The translations under genes were made by a program, and so were the position numbers. From CALDTK01 sp041744755 (GTDB lineage Bacteria; Bacteroidota; Bacteroidia; Chitinophagales; Saprospiraceae), in NCBI GenBank assembly GCA_041744755.1, contig JBGTKC010000075.1, positions 62,001 to 126,000 of the forward strand: a DNA stretch of 64,000 bases, given 5' to 3'. A model generated the notes under the pieces. That model saw only the letters and a list, made by a program, of their open reading frames with translations, did not search any database and had not been told where the DNA came from. Within the stretch, counting starts at the first letter, position 1. Each line of letters starts with the position of its first letter. Positions 51,590-59,921 of this stretch are shown here, piece by piece.

Positions 51590-53986
51590 ATGCCGGCCAT
51601 TCATACCCTCCCAACAGATTTCCTAGAGAAAGTCGAGTTCGACCGCGTCGTCGCGCTGCAGGCCGCCGAGACGCTCGGCCCCGGCGGACGGGTTTTGGCG
51701 AAAGCCCCTCTCTTTTATACAAACGCTGTCGCGGCCAACGACAGGCTAGATTTAGCGAGCGATATGCTTCGCAGTCTCGGCGCCGGGGAACAGCCGCCCC
51801 TGCGTGCGTACGAGGACCTAACGGAGGCGCTGCGGATGCTCGAGCTCGAGAACTACACCATGTCCCTCGAGGAGTTGGTCCAGATCAACCTCCTGCTGCG
51901 CGACCAGCTCGCGGCCAATCGACACTTCGCCGATCACGACCGGGCCGAGCGCTACCCCCGACTGTCCCGCGAAGTGCGGGCCATTGCCCCGGCGCCACGC
52001 CTCAATGAGGCCATCGACAGGATCGTCGACGACGACGGCGCCATTCGGCCGGATGCGAGCCCGGAGCTAGCGCGTATCCGACGCGCAATGCAGAACGTGC
52101 AGCGCGAGATCGACGCCAAGTTCCGCGGGCTCGTGCAGAACTACCGCGAGCGTGAGTTGCTGAGCGACACGGTGGAGAGCTTTCGCAACGGTCGGCGGGT
52201 GCTGGCGGTGCCGGCGGGCAACAAGCGCAAGATCCGTGGTATCGTACACGACCAGTCCGCCACGGGGCAGACGGCCTATATCGAGCCGGAGGAGGTGATT
52301 GGCCTCAACAACGACCTCTTCGATCTAGGGAACGACGAGCGGCGCGAGATCGCCAGACTGCTGCGTGAGTTGAGCGCGCAACTGCGTCCCGAACTGCCGA
52401 CCCTGCGCGCCTTCGAGTCGGCACGTGCCGCGCTTGACTGTCTACGGGCCCAGGGCGTCGTTGCGCGGAGGATGAGCGCCAATCAGCCGCACGTCCAGCA
52501 GGAGCCAACCTTCCACATGCTGGGCGCCCGACACCCACTGCTGTTCCTTAAATTCGAGAAAGAGCGACGCAAGGTAGTGCCCTTCGACCTCCGCCTGGAG
52601 GGCAACAACCGCGTGCTGCTGCTCAGCGGTCCGAACGCCGGCGGTAAGTCGATCATGCTTAAAGGGGCTGGATTACTCCAGACCATGGTGCAGGCCGGGA
52701 TGCTCGTGCCCTGCAACCCGGAAAGTCGCTTCGGGATATTCGAGGCGATGTGCGCCGACATCGGCGACCAACAGAGCCTCGACGACGATCTGAGTACCTA
52801 CTCCAGTCACCTTCGCAACATGAAGGCCTTCCTCAAGGCCGCCGGTCCCCGCACCTTCGTACTCATCGACGAATTCGGCTCCGGGACCGACCCAAACCTC
52901 GGGGGCGCCATTGCCGAGAGCATCCTTCAGCAGCTCAACGAGGCCGGTTGTTGGGGCGTGATCACGACGCACTACGGCAACTTGAAAGCCTTCGTGTATA
53001 AACAGCGGGGTTTGGTCAACGGCGCGATGGTCTTTGACGTGGACACCCTCGCGCCGACCTACGAGTTGCGCATCGGCAAACCCGGTTCGAGTTATGCCTT
53101 CGAGGTCGCCACGAAATCCGGGATCGAAGACGCGATCCTCGCCTATGCCCGCACCCGCGTGCGTGGCAACGAGCACGAGGTCGACGAGCTCCTCCTCAAT
53201 CTCGAACGCGAGCGCACCCGCGCCGAACAGCTCGCCAACGAGTTGGAACAGGAGCGATCGAAGCTCAATCGCCTCAGCAGTACCTACGCCCGGATGCAGA
53301 AAGACCTCGAGGTGCAGCGCAAGACCTTCAAACTGGAGACCCAGGAGCGCGCCCTTCAGGCCGAGGCCCGCCACCAGAAGGACCTAGAGCGCTCGATGCG
53401 CGAGATGCGCGAGGCCGAGCGCAGTGAGGAGGCGAAAAAGATCGTCCACGCACAGCGAGAGTCCCGCAAGGCCCGCGAGGAGGTGGTGCAAGAGCTCCGC
53501 GAGGAGCTCGATGAGGCTTCCGCCAAAACCACGATCCTCAATCGCGCGATGGAGGCCGGCGATCACGTGCGGCTCCGGCGGGGCGGAGCTACGGGCGTGA
53601 TCGAGTCCATCGACCGCAACGTGGCGGTGGTGCGCATGGGCGAACTCCGCATGACCGCGAGCGCCCGCGACCTCGAGGCGATTCACGAACAGATGGACAT
53701 CCGCCGCACGCCGAGCGTCCGTCGGGATCTACGGGAGCAGGAGGGTGGCTTCAAGACCGAACTCGACGTACGCGGCTTCCGGCGAGAGGAGGTGCTAAAC
53801 CTCGTTCAGGACTTCGTCGACCGCGGGATGATCGAGAATGTCTCGGAGCTGAAGATTCTACACGGCAAGGGCAACGGGACTTTGCGCAAGGCCGTCAAGG
53901 AGAAGCTGCGGGAGTATAAGCTGGTGAAGGCCAGACACCCAGAGGCCAATCAGGGCGGGGATGGGGTAACGTTAGTGACCTTGTGA
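51590..53986 (+). CDS. mutS2: endonuclease MutS2
   Basis: A 798-residue MutS2 protein. Core and clamp helices occupy about residues 1-330. The ATPase has Walker A GPNAGGKS at 347-354 and Walker B VLIDEFGSGTDP, followed by THYGNLKAF. A long coiled coil spans about 525-640. The Smr nuclease domain is at the C terminus (LDVRGFRREEVLNLVQDFVD, LKILHGKGNGTLRKAV). MutS2 limits recombination and acts on collided ribosomes in some bacteria. The start at 51590 (MPAIHTLPTDFLEKVEFD) is the usual N terminus. Two hairpin repeats lie within it. Confidence 0.95.
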   Translation: MPAIHTLPTDFLEKVEFDRVVALQAAETLGPGGRVLAKAPLFYTNAVAANDRLDLASDMLRSLGAGEQPPLRAYEDLTEALRMLELENYTMSLEELVQINLLLRDQLAANRHFADHDRAERYPRLSREVRAIAPAPRLNEAIDRIVDDDGAIRPDASPELARIRRAMQNVQREIDAKFRGLVQNYRERELLSDTVESFRNGRRVLAVPAGNKRKIRGIVHDQSATGQTAYIEPEEVIGLNNDLFDLGNDERREIARLLRELSAQLRPELPTLRAFESARAALDCLRAQGVVARRMSANQPHVQQEPTFHMLGARHPLLFLKFEKERRKVVPFDLRLEGNNRVLLLSGPNAGGKSIMLKGAGLLQTMVQAGMLVPCNPESRFGIFEAMCADIGDQQSLDDDLSTYSSHLRNMKAFLKAAGPRTFVLIDEFGSGTDPNLGGAIAESILQQLNEAGCWGVITTHYGNLKAFVYKQRGLVNGAMVFDVDTLAPTYELRIGKPGSSYAFEVATKSGIEDAILAYARTRVRGNEHEVDELLLNLERERTRAEQLANELEQERSKLNRLSSTYARMQKDLEVQRKTFKLETQERALQAEARHQKDLERSMREMREAERSEEAKKIVHAQRESRKAREEVVQELREELDEASAKTTILNRAMEAGDHVRLRRGGATGVIESIDRNVAVVRMGELRMTASARDLEAIHEQMDIRRTPSVRRDLREQEGGFKTELDVRGFRREEVLNLVQDFVDRGMIENVSELKILHGKGNGTLRKAVKEKLREYKLVKARHPEANQGGDGVTLVTL
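51692..51706 (+). repeat. T4-hairpin repeat, exact
   Basis: In mutS2, sense; encodes VLAKA. Confidence 0.9.
53515..53529 (-). repeat. T4-hairpin repeat, GGAA loop
   Basis: GTTTTGGCGGAAGCC, antisense in mutS2; encodes ASAKT. Confidence 0.75.
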
Positions 53987-54014
53987 TCCGTGCCTGCGGC
54001 ACACTGGTTGTGTC

Positions 54015-54093
54015 ACCGCAGAGACGCCGAGGGCCGCCGAGCTAGTACGTACGGCCCCTGCGGCACTCCGCAGTCCTCGGTGCCTTTCCGCTG
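54015..54093. repeat. dispersed intergenic repeat, copy downstream of mutS2
   Basis: ACCGCAGAGACGCCGAGG at 54015-54032 is followed at about 54068 by CTCCGCAGTCCTCGGTGCC, which can fold back on it. It is related to the copy at 51431, so the two flank mutS2. Confidence 0.55.
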
Positions 54094-54116
54094 ATCATAA
54101 TTAGGCGAACCCTCTG

Positions 54117-54536
54117 CTAGTATATATCGTGTGCCGCGAAGTGGAAGCTCGACTCCAGCTTGGCATTCTCGTCGGAGTCGGAGCCGTGGACGGCATTCTC
54201 GCCGATGGATTTCGCGTACTTGGCGCGTAGGGTGCCTGCCTTAGCCTCCTTCGGATTGGTAGCGCCAATCAGGTCGCGGAACGCAGCCACGGCGTTGTCC
54301 TTCTCGAGCACGGCGGCCACGATCGGTCCGCCGGACATGAAGTCGACCAGCTCGGCGTAGAAAGGTCGCTCCTTGTGGACCTCGTAGAAACGTCCGGCCA
54401 CTACGGGATTCATGTGGTAGTAACGGAGGGCTTTGATCCGGAAGCCCGCGCGCTCAATGTCGGCGAGGATGCTGCCGATGTTGCCGTCGCGCACGGCGTC
54501 GGGCTTAACCATGGTAAGGGTGATGTTGCCGGCCAT
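54117..54536 (-). CDS. ndk: nucleoside-diphosphate kinase
   Basis: A 139-residue enzyme moving the gamma phosphate between nucleoside triphosphates and diphosphates. ITLTMVKPDAVRDG is the N-terminal signature, and NAVHGSDSDENA carries the phosphohistidine. The start at 54536 is the canonical MAGNITL; longer upstream readings overlap nrnA antisense. Confidence 0.97.
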   Translation of the reverse strand: MAGNITLTMVKPDAVRDGNIGSILADIERAGFRIKALRYYHMNPVVAGRFYEVHKERPFYAELVDFMSGGPIVAAVLEKDNAVAAFRDLIGATNPKEAKAGTLRAKYAKSIGENAVHGSDSDENAKLESSFHFAAHDIY

Positions 54537-54561
54537 TGGGTGCGATTTTGTTTTGCGGTCG

Positions 54562-54569
54562 CAAAAGTA
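54562..54569 (-). promoter_or_regulatory. -7 box of ndk
   Basis: TACTTTTG on the minus strand, 25 bases before the ATG. It overlaps a TTTTGCG/CGCAAAA inverted repeat (54551-54566, two-base centre). Confidence 0.5.
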
Positions 54570-54621
54570 GGCCATTCCCCGTGAGAGCACTCGCCCGACA
54601 ACCGTCTGCTCCTGACGTTTG

Positions 54622-54629
54622 TACTTTTG
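54622..54629 (+). promoter_or_regulatory. -7 box of nrnA
   Basis: TACTTTTG, 12 bases before the nrnA ATG. With the ndk box it forms a divergent pair using the same octamer. Confidence 0.55.
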
Positions 54630-54641
54630 CGCCACTGCCTT

Positions 54642-55658
54642 ATGGAAAGTCTCCCGGATCTCCGCACGTTCCTCTCCCAGCCTCGTGACATCGTCCTGAT
54701 CGGCCACCGCAACCCCGACGGTGACGCGATCGGTGCCACGCTCGGCATGCGGCGCTACCTCGAGGGCCTCTCACACCGCGTCACGGTCCTCGTCCCGAGC
54801 GACTACCCAGAGTTCCTGGGTTTCCTTGACGGGGTCGAGGAGACGCTCGTTTTCGACAAGGACGCGCCCGCCTGCGAGGCCGCCATTGCGAACGCCGAGC
54901 TGATTGGACTGCTTGACTTCAACTCGATCGACCGGATAGACAAACTCGGCGAACTGGTTTTGGCGAAAGCCGACACGCCCCGCTTCCTGATCGACCACCA
55001 CCTCTACCCCGAGGACATGGCACAGGTGACGGTGAGCGACACGACGGCTAGCAGTACCTGCGAGCTCGTCTTCCGGACCATCAAGGACATGGGCGATCGC
55101 GAACGGGTGACCCCCTATGTCGTCGAGCCCCTCCTGACCGGCGTCCTCACCGACACCGGGGGGTTCGCCTACGCGACCAGCGCTCGCCTCTTCCGCGAGG
55201 TAGCCGAGATGTTCGACATCGGCGTGGACTTCGAGGCGCTCCAGACCGCGCTGTTCAGCGGGTATACCGAAAAACAGATGCGGATCCTTGGTCACTGTCT
55301 CGCCAATCGGATGGAGGTCTTCCCGGAGCGCAAGGCCGGCCTCATCACGCTCACCAAACGCGACTACGAACAGTTCGAGATCCAGCGCGGTGACACCGAG
55401 GGGATCGTTAATCAGATGCTGCGGATTCAGGGTATCGACTTGGCCGCCTTCATCACCGAACAGCCGAACATCGTCAAGCTCTCGTTGCGCTCCAGGGGCG
55501 ACATCGACGTCCAGGCCATCGCGTCCGAGCACTTCAAGGGTGGCGGGCACAAAAACGCAGCCGGGGGTCACAGCTACTCCGGCCTCCGCAACACGGTTAC
55601 GAGATTCAAGCAGGTGATCAACGGCCAGGAGGTCGCCGCCGTGGAGGTTGCCGGATGA
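54642..55658 (+). CDS. nrnA: DHH/DHHA1 phosphoesterase (NrnA-like)
   Basis: A 338-residue bifunctional oligoribonuclease / PAP phosphatase-like protein. Metal-binding motifs are GHRNPDGDAIGATLG (about 26-40), LLDFNSIDRI, and the DHH motif in FLIDHHLYPED; DTGGFAYATS follows. The DHHA1 domain ends in FKGGGHKNAAGG. It degrades nanoRNA and may recycle pAp. An exact hairpin repeat encodes LVLAKAD, just before the DHH motif. Confidence 0.93.
   Translation: MESLPDLRTFLSQPRDIVLIGHRNPDGDAIGATLGMRRYLEGLSHRVTVLVPSDYPEFLGFLDGVEETLVFDKDAPACEAAIANAELIGLLDFNSIDRIDKLGELVLAKADTPRFLIDHHLYPEDMAQVTVSDTTASSTCELVFRTIKDMGDRERVTPYVVEPLLTGVLTDTGGFAYATSARLFREVAEMFDIGVDFEALQTALFSGYTEKQMRILGHCLANRMEVFPERKAGLITLTKRDYEQFEIQRGDTEGIVNQMLRIQGIDLAAFITEQPNIVKLSLRSRGDIDVQAIASEHFKGGGHKNAAGGHSYSGLRNTVTRFKQVINGQEVAAVEVAG
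54957..54971 (+). repeat. T4-hairpin repeat, exact
   Basis: In nrnA, sense; encodes VLAKA. Confidence 0.9.
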
Positions 55659-55709
55659 GCACAAGTGCTTATCCCGCGTATATTCGCGCCCGTTTTACAA
55701 ATTCTTATG

Positions 55710-56615
55710 ATGTACAGAACTCTTTGCGCGGTCGTCTTAGCTACTGTTTTGGCGACAGCCTGTGGCGAGAAGGAGATCGTTTTCGACAACGGCGACAAGC
55801 TCATCATCCGCCACGACGAGCCGGGCGATAACATCAAGACCGGGGACCTGGTCGCCTTCCACATCGGCGTCTACAACAAAGATTCGCTCATCAACGACAG
55901 TCGCACCGTCGAGCCTGAGGGCCAGCAGTCGATCATCCCGGACGATGACCCGAGCACCGAGGAGGACAACGTGTTCCTGTCCGTGTTACAGTCTTTGAGC
56001 CAGGGCGACAGCGCGACCCTGATCCAGAAGTTCGACAGTCTACAGCGCGGTACTCTGCCTCCAGGGATCGACTTCGACGCCGGTCTGAGAATCGAGATCA
56101 AGATCGTCTCCGTGGGGGATTCGACTGCGGCTACCGCCTTTCGGCAAAACATCGAACGCGAGCAGGCAACGGCCATGGCGGAGCGACAGGCCTACGGCGA
56201 GCGCGTCGCGGCAGTGCAGGACAGCGTCGCGACTCTCCTGTCGGACTTCGGGCGCCAGGGTGCCAACGGGGCGGGCTACTCGAAGACGGCCTCCGGGCTG
56301 ATGTACAAGATCTTGGAACCGGGGAACGGCCCGCAGGCGCAGGCCGGCCAAATGGTGACCGTTACCTACTTCGGCGCCCTTACCGCCGACGGGGAGATGT
56401 TTGATAATAGTTTCCGCGGCGGGCAACCGATCACTTTCCCGCTCGGACAGGGGCAGGTGATCCCCGGTTGGGACGAGGGTATCGCCCTGCTGAATGAGGG
56501 CGCCCGCGCCATGTTCATCCTCCCCTCCGACATCGCCTACGGTGAGCGCGCCAGTGGCCCGATCCCCGCCAATAGCGAACTGGCCTTCTACGTGCAGCTG
56601 GACAAAATTCAGTAA
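55710..56615 (+). CDS. FKBP-type peptidyl-prolyl isomerase lipoprotein
   Basis: A 301-residue lipoprotein: the signal ends LATVLATAC, with Cys near residue 17. The C-terminal FKBP domain (about 195-301) has VTVTYFGALTADGEMFDNSF, VIPGWDEGIALLNEGARAMFILPSDIAYG and NSELAFYVQL. The N-terminal 190 residues may hold a second, degenerate FKBP-like unit (LVAFHIGVYNKDSLINDSR). A GACA-loop hairpin repeat encodes the lipobox itself. Confidence 0.9.
   Translation: MYRTLCAVVLATVLATACGEKEIVFDNGDKLIIRHDEPGDNIKTGDLVAFHIGVYNKDSLINDSRTVEPEGQQSIIPDDDPSTEEDNVFLSVLQSLSQGDSATLIQKFDSLQRGTLPPGIDFDAGLRIEIKIVSVGDSTAATAFRQNIEREQATAMAERQAYGERVAAVQDSVATLLSDFGRQGANGAGYSKTASGLMYKILEPGNGPQAQAGQMVTVTYFGALTADGEMFDNSFRGGQPITFPLGQGQVIPGWDEGIALLNEGARAMFILPSDIAYGERASGPIPANSELAFYVQLDKIQ
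55746..55760 (+). repeat. T4-hairpin repeat, GACA loop
   Basis: GTTTTGGCGACAGCC on the lipobox codons of the FKBP lipoprotein; encodes VLATA. Confidence 0.75.
56136..56150 (-). repeat. T4-hairpin repeat, GCC/GGC stem
   Basis: GTTTTGCCGAAAGGC, antisense in the FKBP gene; encodes AFRQN. Confidence 0.85.
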
Positions 56616-56703
56616 ATGCGCGCCGCGGGGGCCGAATCTCAGCGCCTCCGCAAAGCCTGTTCCAGCGCCGCTTCGACCCCGGGCGCCCTATCTCTCCTCT
56701 CTT

Positions 56704-57787
56704 ATGACCAGCGATCAGTTCCGCGATCTACAAACCAGGATGGGCTCTCTAAGGGCTTACCTTTGACGTAGACAATCGCAAATTACGCATCGAGGACCTC
56801 GAGCACCAGTCGGTAGCGCCAGGTTTCTGGGACGACGCCGAAGCCGCCGAAGTCACGATGAAGGAACTGCGGGGCACCCAGCGGTGGGTGAGGCTGTACG
56901 AATCGCTGCAGACTTCCGTGGAGGATCTCGAGGTCCTGGAGGAGTTCCGCCAGGCCGACGAGGCCACCGAGGCGGAAGTGGATGCGGCTTTCGCCAAAAC
57001 CCTCGAACTCGTTGAAGATATAGAGTTTCGCTCCACGCTCAACCGGCCGGAGGACGAGCTGCCAGCCGTACTGGAGATCAACGCTGGCGCGGGCGGCACC
57101 GAAGCGCAGGACTGGGCGGAGATGCTGCTGCGCATGTACAGTATGTACGCCGAGCGAGAGGGTTACAAACTTAGCGAGGTCAACCGCACCGACGGCACGG
57201 AGGCCGGAATAAAGAGCGTGACCGTCGAACTCACCGGCGATTTCGCCTATGGGCAGCTTAAGGGCGAGAACGGTGTCCACCGCCTCGTGCGGATCTCGCC
57301 GTTTAACAGCCAGGGCAAGCGCATGACGAGCTTCGCGAGCGTGTTCGTTCACCCCGTGGTCGACGACACGATCGAGATCGACATCAACCCCGCCGACTTG
57401 GAGTGGGACACGTTCCGCGCGAGTGGCGCAGGTGGACAACACGTCAACAAGACCGAGTCCGCGGTTCGCGTACGTCACTTGCCGAGCGGCCTGGTCGCCG
57501 AGTGTCAAGCCGAACGCTCGCAGCACCAGAATCGCGAGAAAGCCATCCAAATGCTGCGCAGCCGGCTCTACGAACGGGAGCTACAACGCCAGGCCGCCGA
57601 GCGCAACAAAGTCGAGGCAGGGAAGATGGCTAATGAGTGGGGCTCGCAGATCCGCTCGTACGTGCTCGATGACCGGCGCGTAAAAGACCACCGCACGGGG
57701 TACCAGACCCCGCAGACCGACGCCGTGCTCAACGGCGACATCGGAGGCTTCCTAAAAGCCTATCTTCAGAGCGAACACAACCGCTGA
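56704..57787 (+). CDS. prfB: peptide chain release factor 2, with programmed +1 frameshift
   Basis: The first 20 codons (MTSDQFRDLQTRMGSLRAYL) end in CTT TGA C at 56761-56767, preceded by an AAGGGC Shine-Dalgarno-like stretch. This is the classic RF2 frameshift site, where low RF2 at the UGA makes the ribosome slip +1. Skipping T56764 continues with DVDNRKLRIEDLE to 57787, giving about 360 residues. RF2 features are SPF in VRISPFNSQG and GGQ at residues 243-245. It ends translation at UAA and UGA. The lone ORF from 56858 is only its C-terminal part. Confidence 0.96.
56986..57000 (-). repeat. T4-hairpin repeat, exact
   Basis: Antisense in prfB; encodes AFAKT. Confidence 0.9.
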
Positions 57788-57809
57788 GGCAAGAAGCTAA
57801 CCATTCGGT

Positions 57810-57832
57810 AAGTGCAATAGACTATTGCACTT
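57810..57832. promoter_or_regulatory. perfect 11-bp palindrome after prfB
   Basis: AAGTGCAATAG and CTATTGCACTT are separated by one base. There is no T run after it, so it is as likely an operator as a terminator. It lies in an AT-rich 263-base gap before the PAS regulator, which also holds TAACC/GGTTA plus TTTTT at 57963-57985. Confidence 0.5.
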
Positions 57833-58050
57833 CGATGACGGTTTCAGACTTCTAACTTTTGCTATGCTAAAATTTTGCCGTTATAGATTCGCCAGACGCG
57901 GAAGCTCAACGGGAGTCAGAGGATATTGAGATACTTATCGGTGGGTAAATTCCATCCGATCGTAACCGCGTTGGTGGTTATTTTTCGGTCCAACGAAAGA
58001 AACGAAGAACCTTCCATGAGCTAGAATATTTTGTCCCAAAAAAATCAGTG

Positions 58051-58773
58051 ATGCCTACTGCGCCCAAGTCATGTGTCCTTATTGCCGATCGAGGCGGGGT
58101 AGTGCGTTACGCTACGTTCAGCGCCTGTCGATTACTCGGACTCGCGGACTACGAGGCGGCTAACCTTACGGTCGACGAGGTGGCACAGAAGTTAAATGCA
58201 AAATTCAGCTGGGGAGATATCCGTGCTCGCGTCAGAGGAGGCGTAAACCTCGAGCTCGACGCCGCCTTCGTTTCGCCGGTGGGCTACCGGGGGCACCTAC
58301 ACCTCCACGCGCACCCGGTCTTCGATCTGTCGGAACAGTTTTCCTCGATTGTCGTAGTGCTCGAAGTTCTCCCCAAGGATCACTTCGAGCTTAATTCGAG
58401 GCCGAGCTTCGACTTCGCCGGTCGGTACGCAACTACTAGCCTATCGTACGAGCGCGGCCGGGAAATCTTCCTGCGCATGGATCGACTCGTCCGTAGTGAG
58501 GATCTCTTCCGCAAGTCGCGGCTTACGGTCGGGGGTCTTGCGCAGAAGCTCAATACAAATACGCAGTACCTCAGCCACGTGATTAATTATTTCTGCAATG
58601 AGCGTTTCCCAAACTACATAAACCGCTTGAGGATTCAGTGGATGGCCGCCCAGCAGCTACAATCACGCCTGCCTGAGCAATCTGCCCCGTGGAAGGAGGC
58701 CGGATTTGGGAGCTACAGCGCCTACCACAGAGCACTTAAACAACTTCGGAGCGTCGCCGTGGAGGCGCAGTAA
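58051..58773 (+). CDS. PAS-like sensor with AraC-type HTH (regulator 1)
   Basis: A 240-residue protein. Residues 1-110 look like a PAS domain (CVLIADRGGVVRYATFSACRLLGL). The C-terminal region (about 160-235) has a helix-turn-helix of the AraC kind, LTVGGLAQKLNTNTQYLSHVINY. The second HTH is poorly preserved and the protein stops soon after it. It is a paralogue of the next gene, sharing the NTNT-YLS-V-NY block. The ATG at 58051 is used; GTG 58048 is adjacent. TATTTTG at 58026-58032 may be its -7 box. Confidence 0.72.
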   Translation: MPTAPKSCVLIADRGGVVRYATFSACRLLGLADYEAANLTVDEVAQKLNAKFSWGDIRARVRGGVNLELDAAFVSPVGYRGHLHLHAHPVFDLSEQFSSIVVVLEVLPKDHFELNSRPSFDFAGRYATTSLSYERGREIFLRMDRLVRSEDLFRKSRLTVGGLAQKLNTNTQYLSHVINYFCNERFPNYINRLRIQWMAAQQLQSRLPEQSAPWKEAGFGSYSAYHRALKQLRSVAVEAQ

Positions 58774-58924
58774 TCGCGATTAACATCCCTTGCCTGGGCA
58801 GAGCTAGCGATGCGTCTCGTTCTTTTGAAGATGCTCGATATTCAAAGCTAGAGCTTCCTTTAGTCGTGACTTCACCGATGCCCAGGACTCCGACCGATTC
58901 GCTGAATCCTTCACTATCCGGTGA

Positions 58925-58979
58925 CGTGTCCATATCCCTTCACGCCCGACGAAGGATAGTAAAAGGGGACATGGACACG
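58925..58979. repeat. long inverted repeat between the two PAS regulators
   Basis: CGTGTCCATATCCC (58925-58938) and GGGACATGGACACG (58966-58979) pair with one mismatch around 27 bases. The surrounding 290-base gap also has two ACTTCACCGAT copies (58869 and 59017 areas). No T run follows. It may be an operator or a relic of an element. Confidence 0.5.
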
Positions 58980-59039
58980 ACCTTCACTCAACCCAACATC
59001 GCTTACGGTGGCCTAACTTCACCGATTGAGCGCTAAACC

Positions 59040-59047
59040 TACTTTGG
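59040..59047 (+). promoter_or_regulatory. -7 box of PAS-AraC regulator 2
   Basis: TACTTTGG, 16 bases before the ATG at 59064. Confidence 0.45.
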
Positions 59048-59063
59048 CCCACAACCCACACCT

Positions 59064-59879
59064 ATGGAAAGGATGTCCGCACCGCCTACCGTGGCTATCA
59101 TCCTCACGGATGCTAGTCGCTCAATCCTGTGGGTAAATGACTACTTCACCGAGCTCACCGGCTACGATATCGATGAGGTTCGCGGAAAGAAGCCCTCCGT
59201 GCTCCAGGGCGAGCGCTCGGACCCAAACATCATTGCCGAGATGCGCGCCTGTCTCGAGCTCGGCCTCTCATTTAAAAACGAGATCACCAACTACACCAAG
59301 ACCGGCGAGATCTACAAGTGCCGACTCGTGGTGCACCCCGTGCGCAACGACGGGGGCGTGATCACCAACTTCATTGCTTTCGCGATCGACACCGACAAGG
59401 TGGCCGACGACGGCAGGCTTGAACTGATGCACTTTAGCTCGAAGTATCAGACGAGCTCCTTGAAGGGCGTCAAGAGTCTCGAGCTCTACGAGCGCCTCCG
59501 GCGACTCATGGTCTCCGAGCGACCCTACCTCGACCCACACCTTAACCTCCCCCAACTAGCAGCTATGCTAGACACCAACACGAAGTACCTGAGCCAGGTC
59601 GTCAATTACCACTACGGCAACAACCTCCAGCAATTCGTCAACGTGTACCGCGTCGCGGATGCCAAGCGCCGGCTTATTGAGGGTGAGCACAGTAACCTTA
59701 CGTACTACGCCATCGGACAGCTTTGCGGCTTTAAGAACAAGAGCACCTTTTATAAAGTCTTCAAGAAAATTACCGAGTACACCCCCCACGAACTCGTCCT
59801 CCAGAGCCGCCGCCGCAAGCCCCTCGGAGTGATCGCACCCATCGACCCGTCAAAAGACACAGAGTCGCGTCTGGCGTGA
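59064..59879 (+). CDS. PAS domain plus AraC-type regulator (regulator 2)
   Basis: A 271-residue protein. The PAS domain (about residues 8-120) has LWVNDYFTELTGYDIDEVRGKKPSVLQGERSD, close to LOV domains, but KPSVLQ replaces the flavin-binding NCRFLQ, so the LOV photochemical cysteine is absent. The AraC HTH pair is complete: LPQLAAMLDTNTKYLSQVVNYHYG and YYAIGQLCGFKNKSTFYKVFKKITEYTPHEL. A small-molecule or redox cue is possible. It is 42 bases upstream of polX. Confidence 0.82.
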   Translation: MERMSAPPTVAIILTDASRSILWVNDYFTELTGYDIDEVRGKKPSVLQGERSDPNIIAEMRACLELGLSFKNEITNYTKTGEIYKCRLVVHPVRNDGGVITNFIAFAIDTDKVADDGRLELMHFSSKYQTSSLKGVKSLELYERLRRLMVSERPYLDPHLNLPQLAAMLDTNTKYLSQVVNYHYGNNLQQFVNVYRVADAKRRLIEGEHSNLTYYAIGQLCGFKNKSTFYKVFKKITEYTPHELVLQSRRRKPLGVIAPIDPSKDTESRLA

Positions 59880-59909
59880 TCCGCGGCGAGGCCAGCGTGA
59901 GCCCGCGCC

Positions 59910-59917
59910 TACTTTGC
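59910..59917 (+). promoter_or_regulatory. -7 box of polX
   Basis: TACTTTGC, four bases before the ATG at 59922; near-leaderless if used. Confidence 0.45.
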
Positions 59918-59921
59918 GCCG

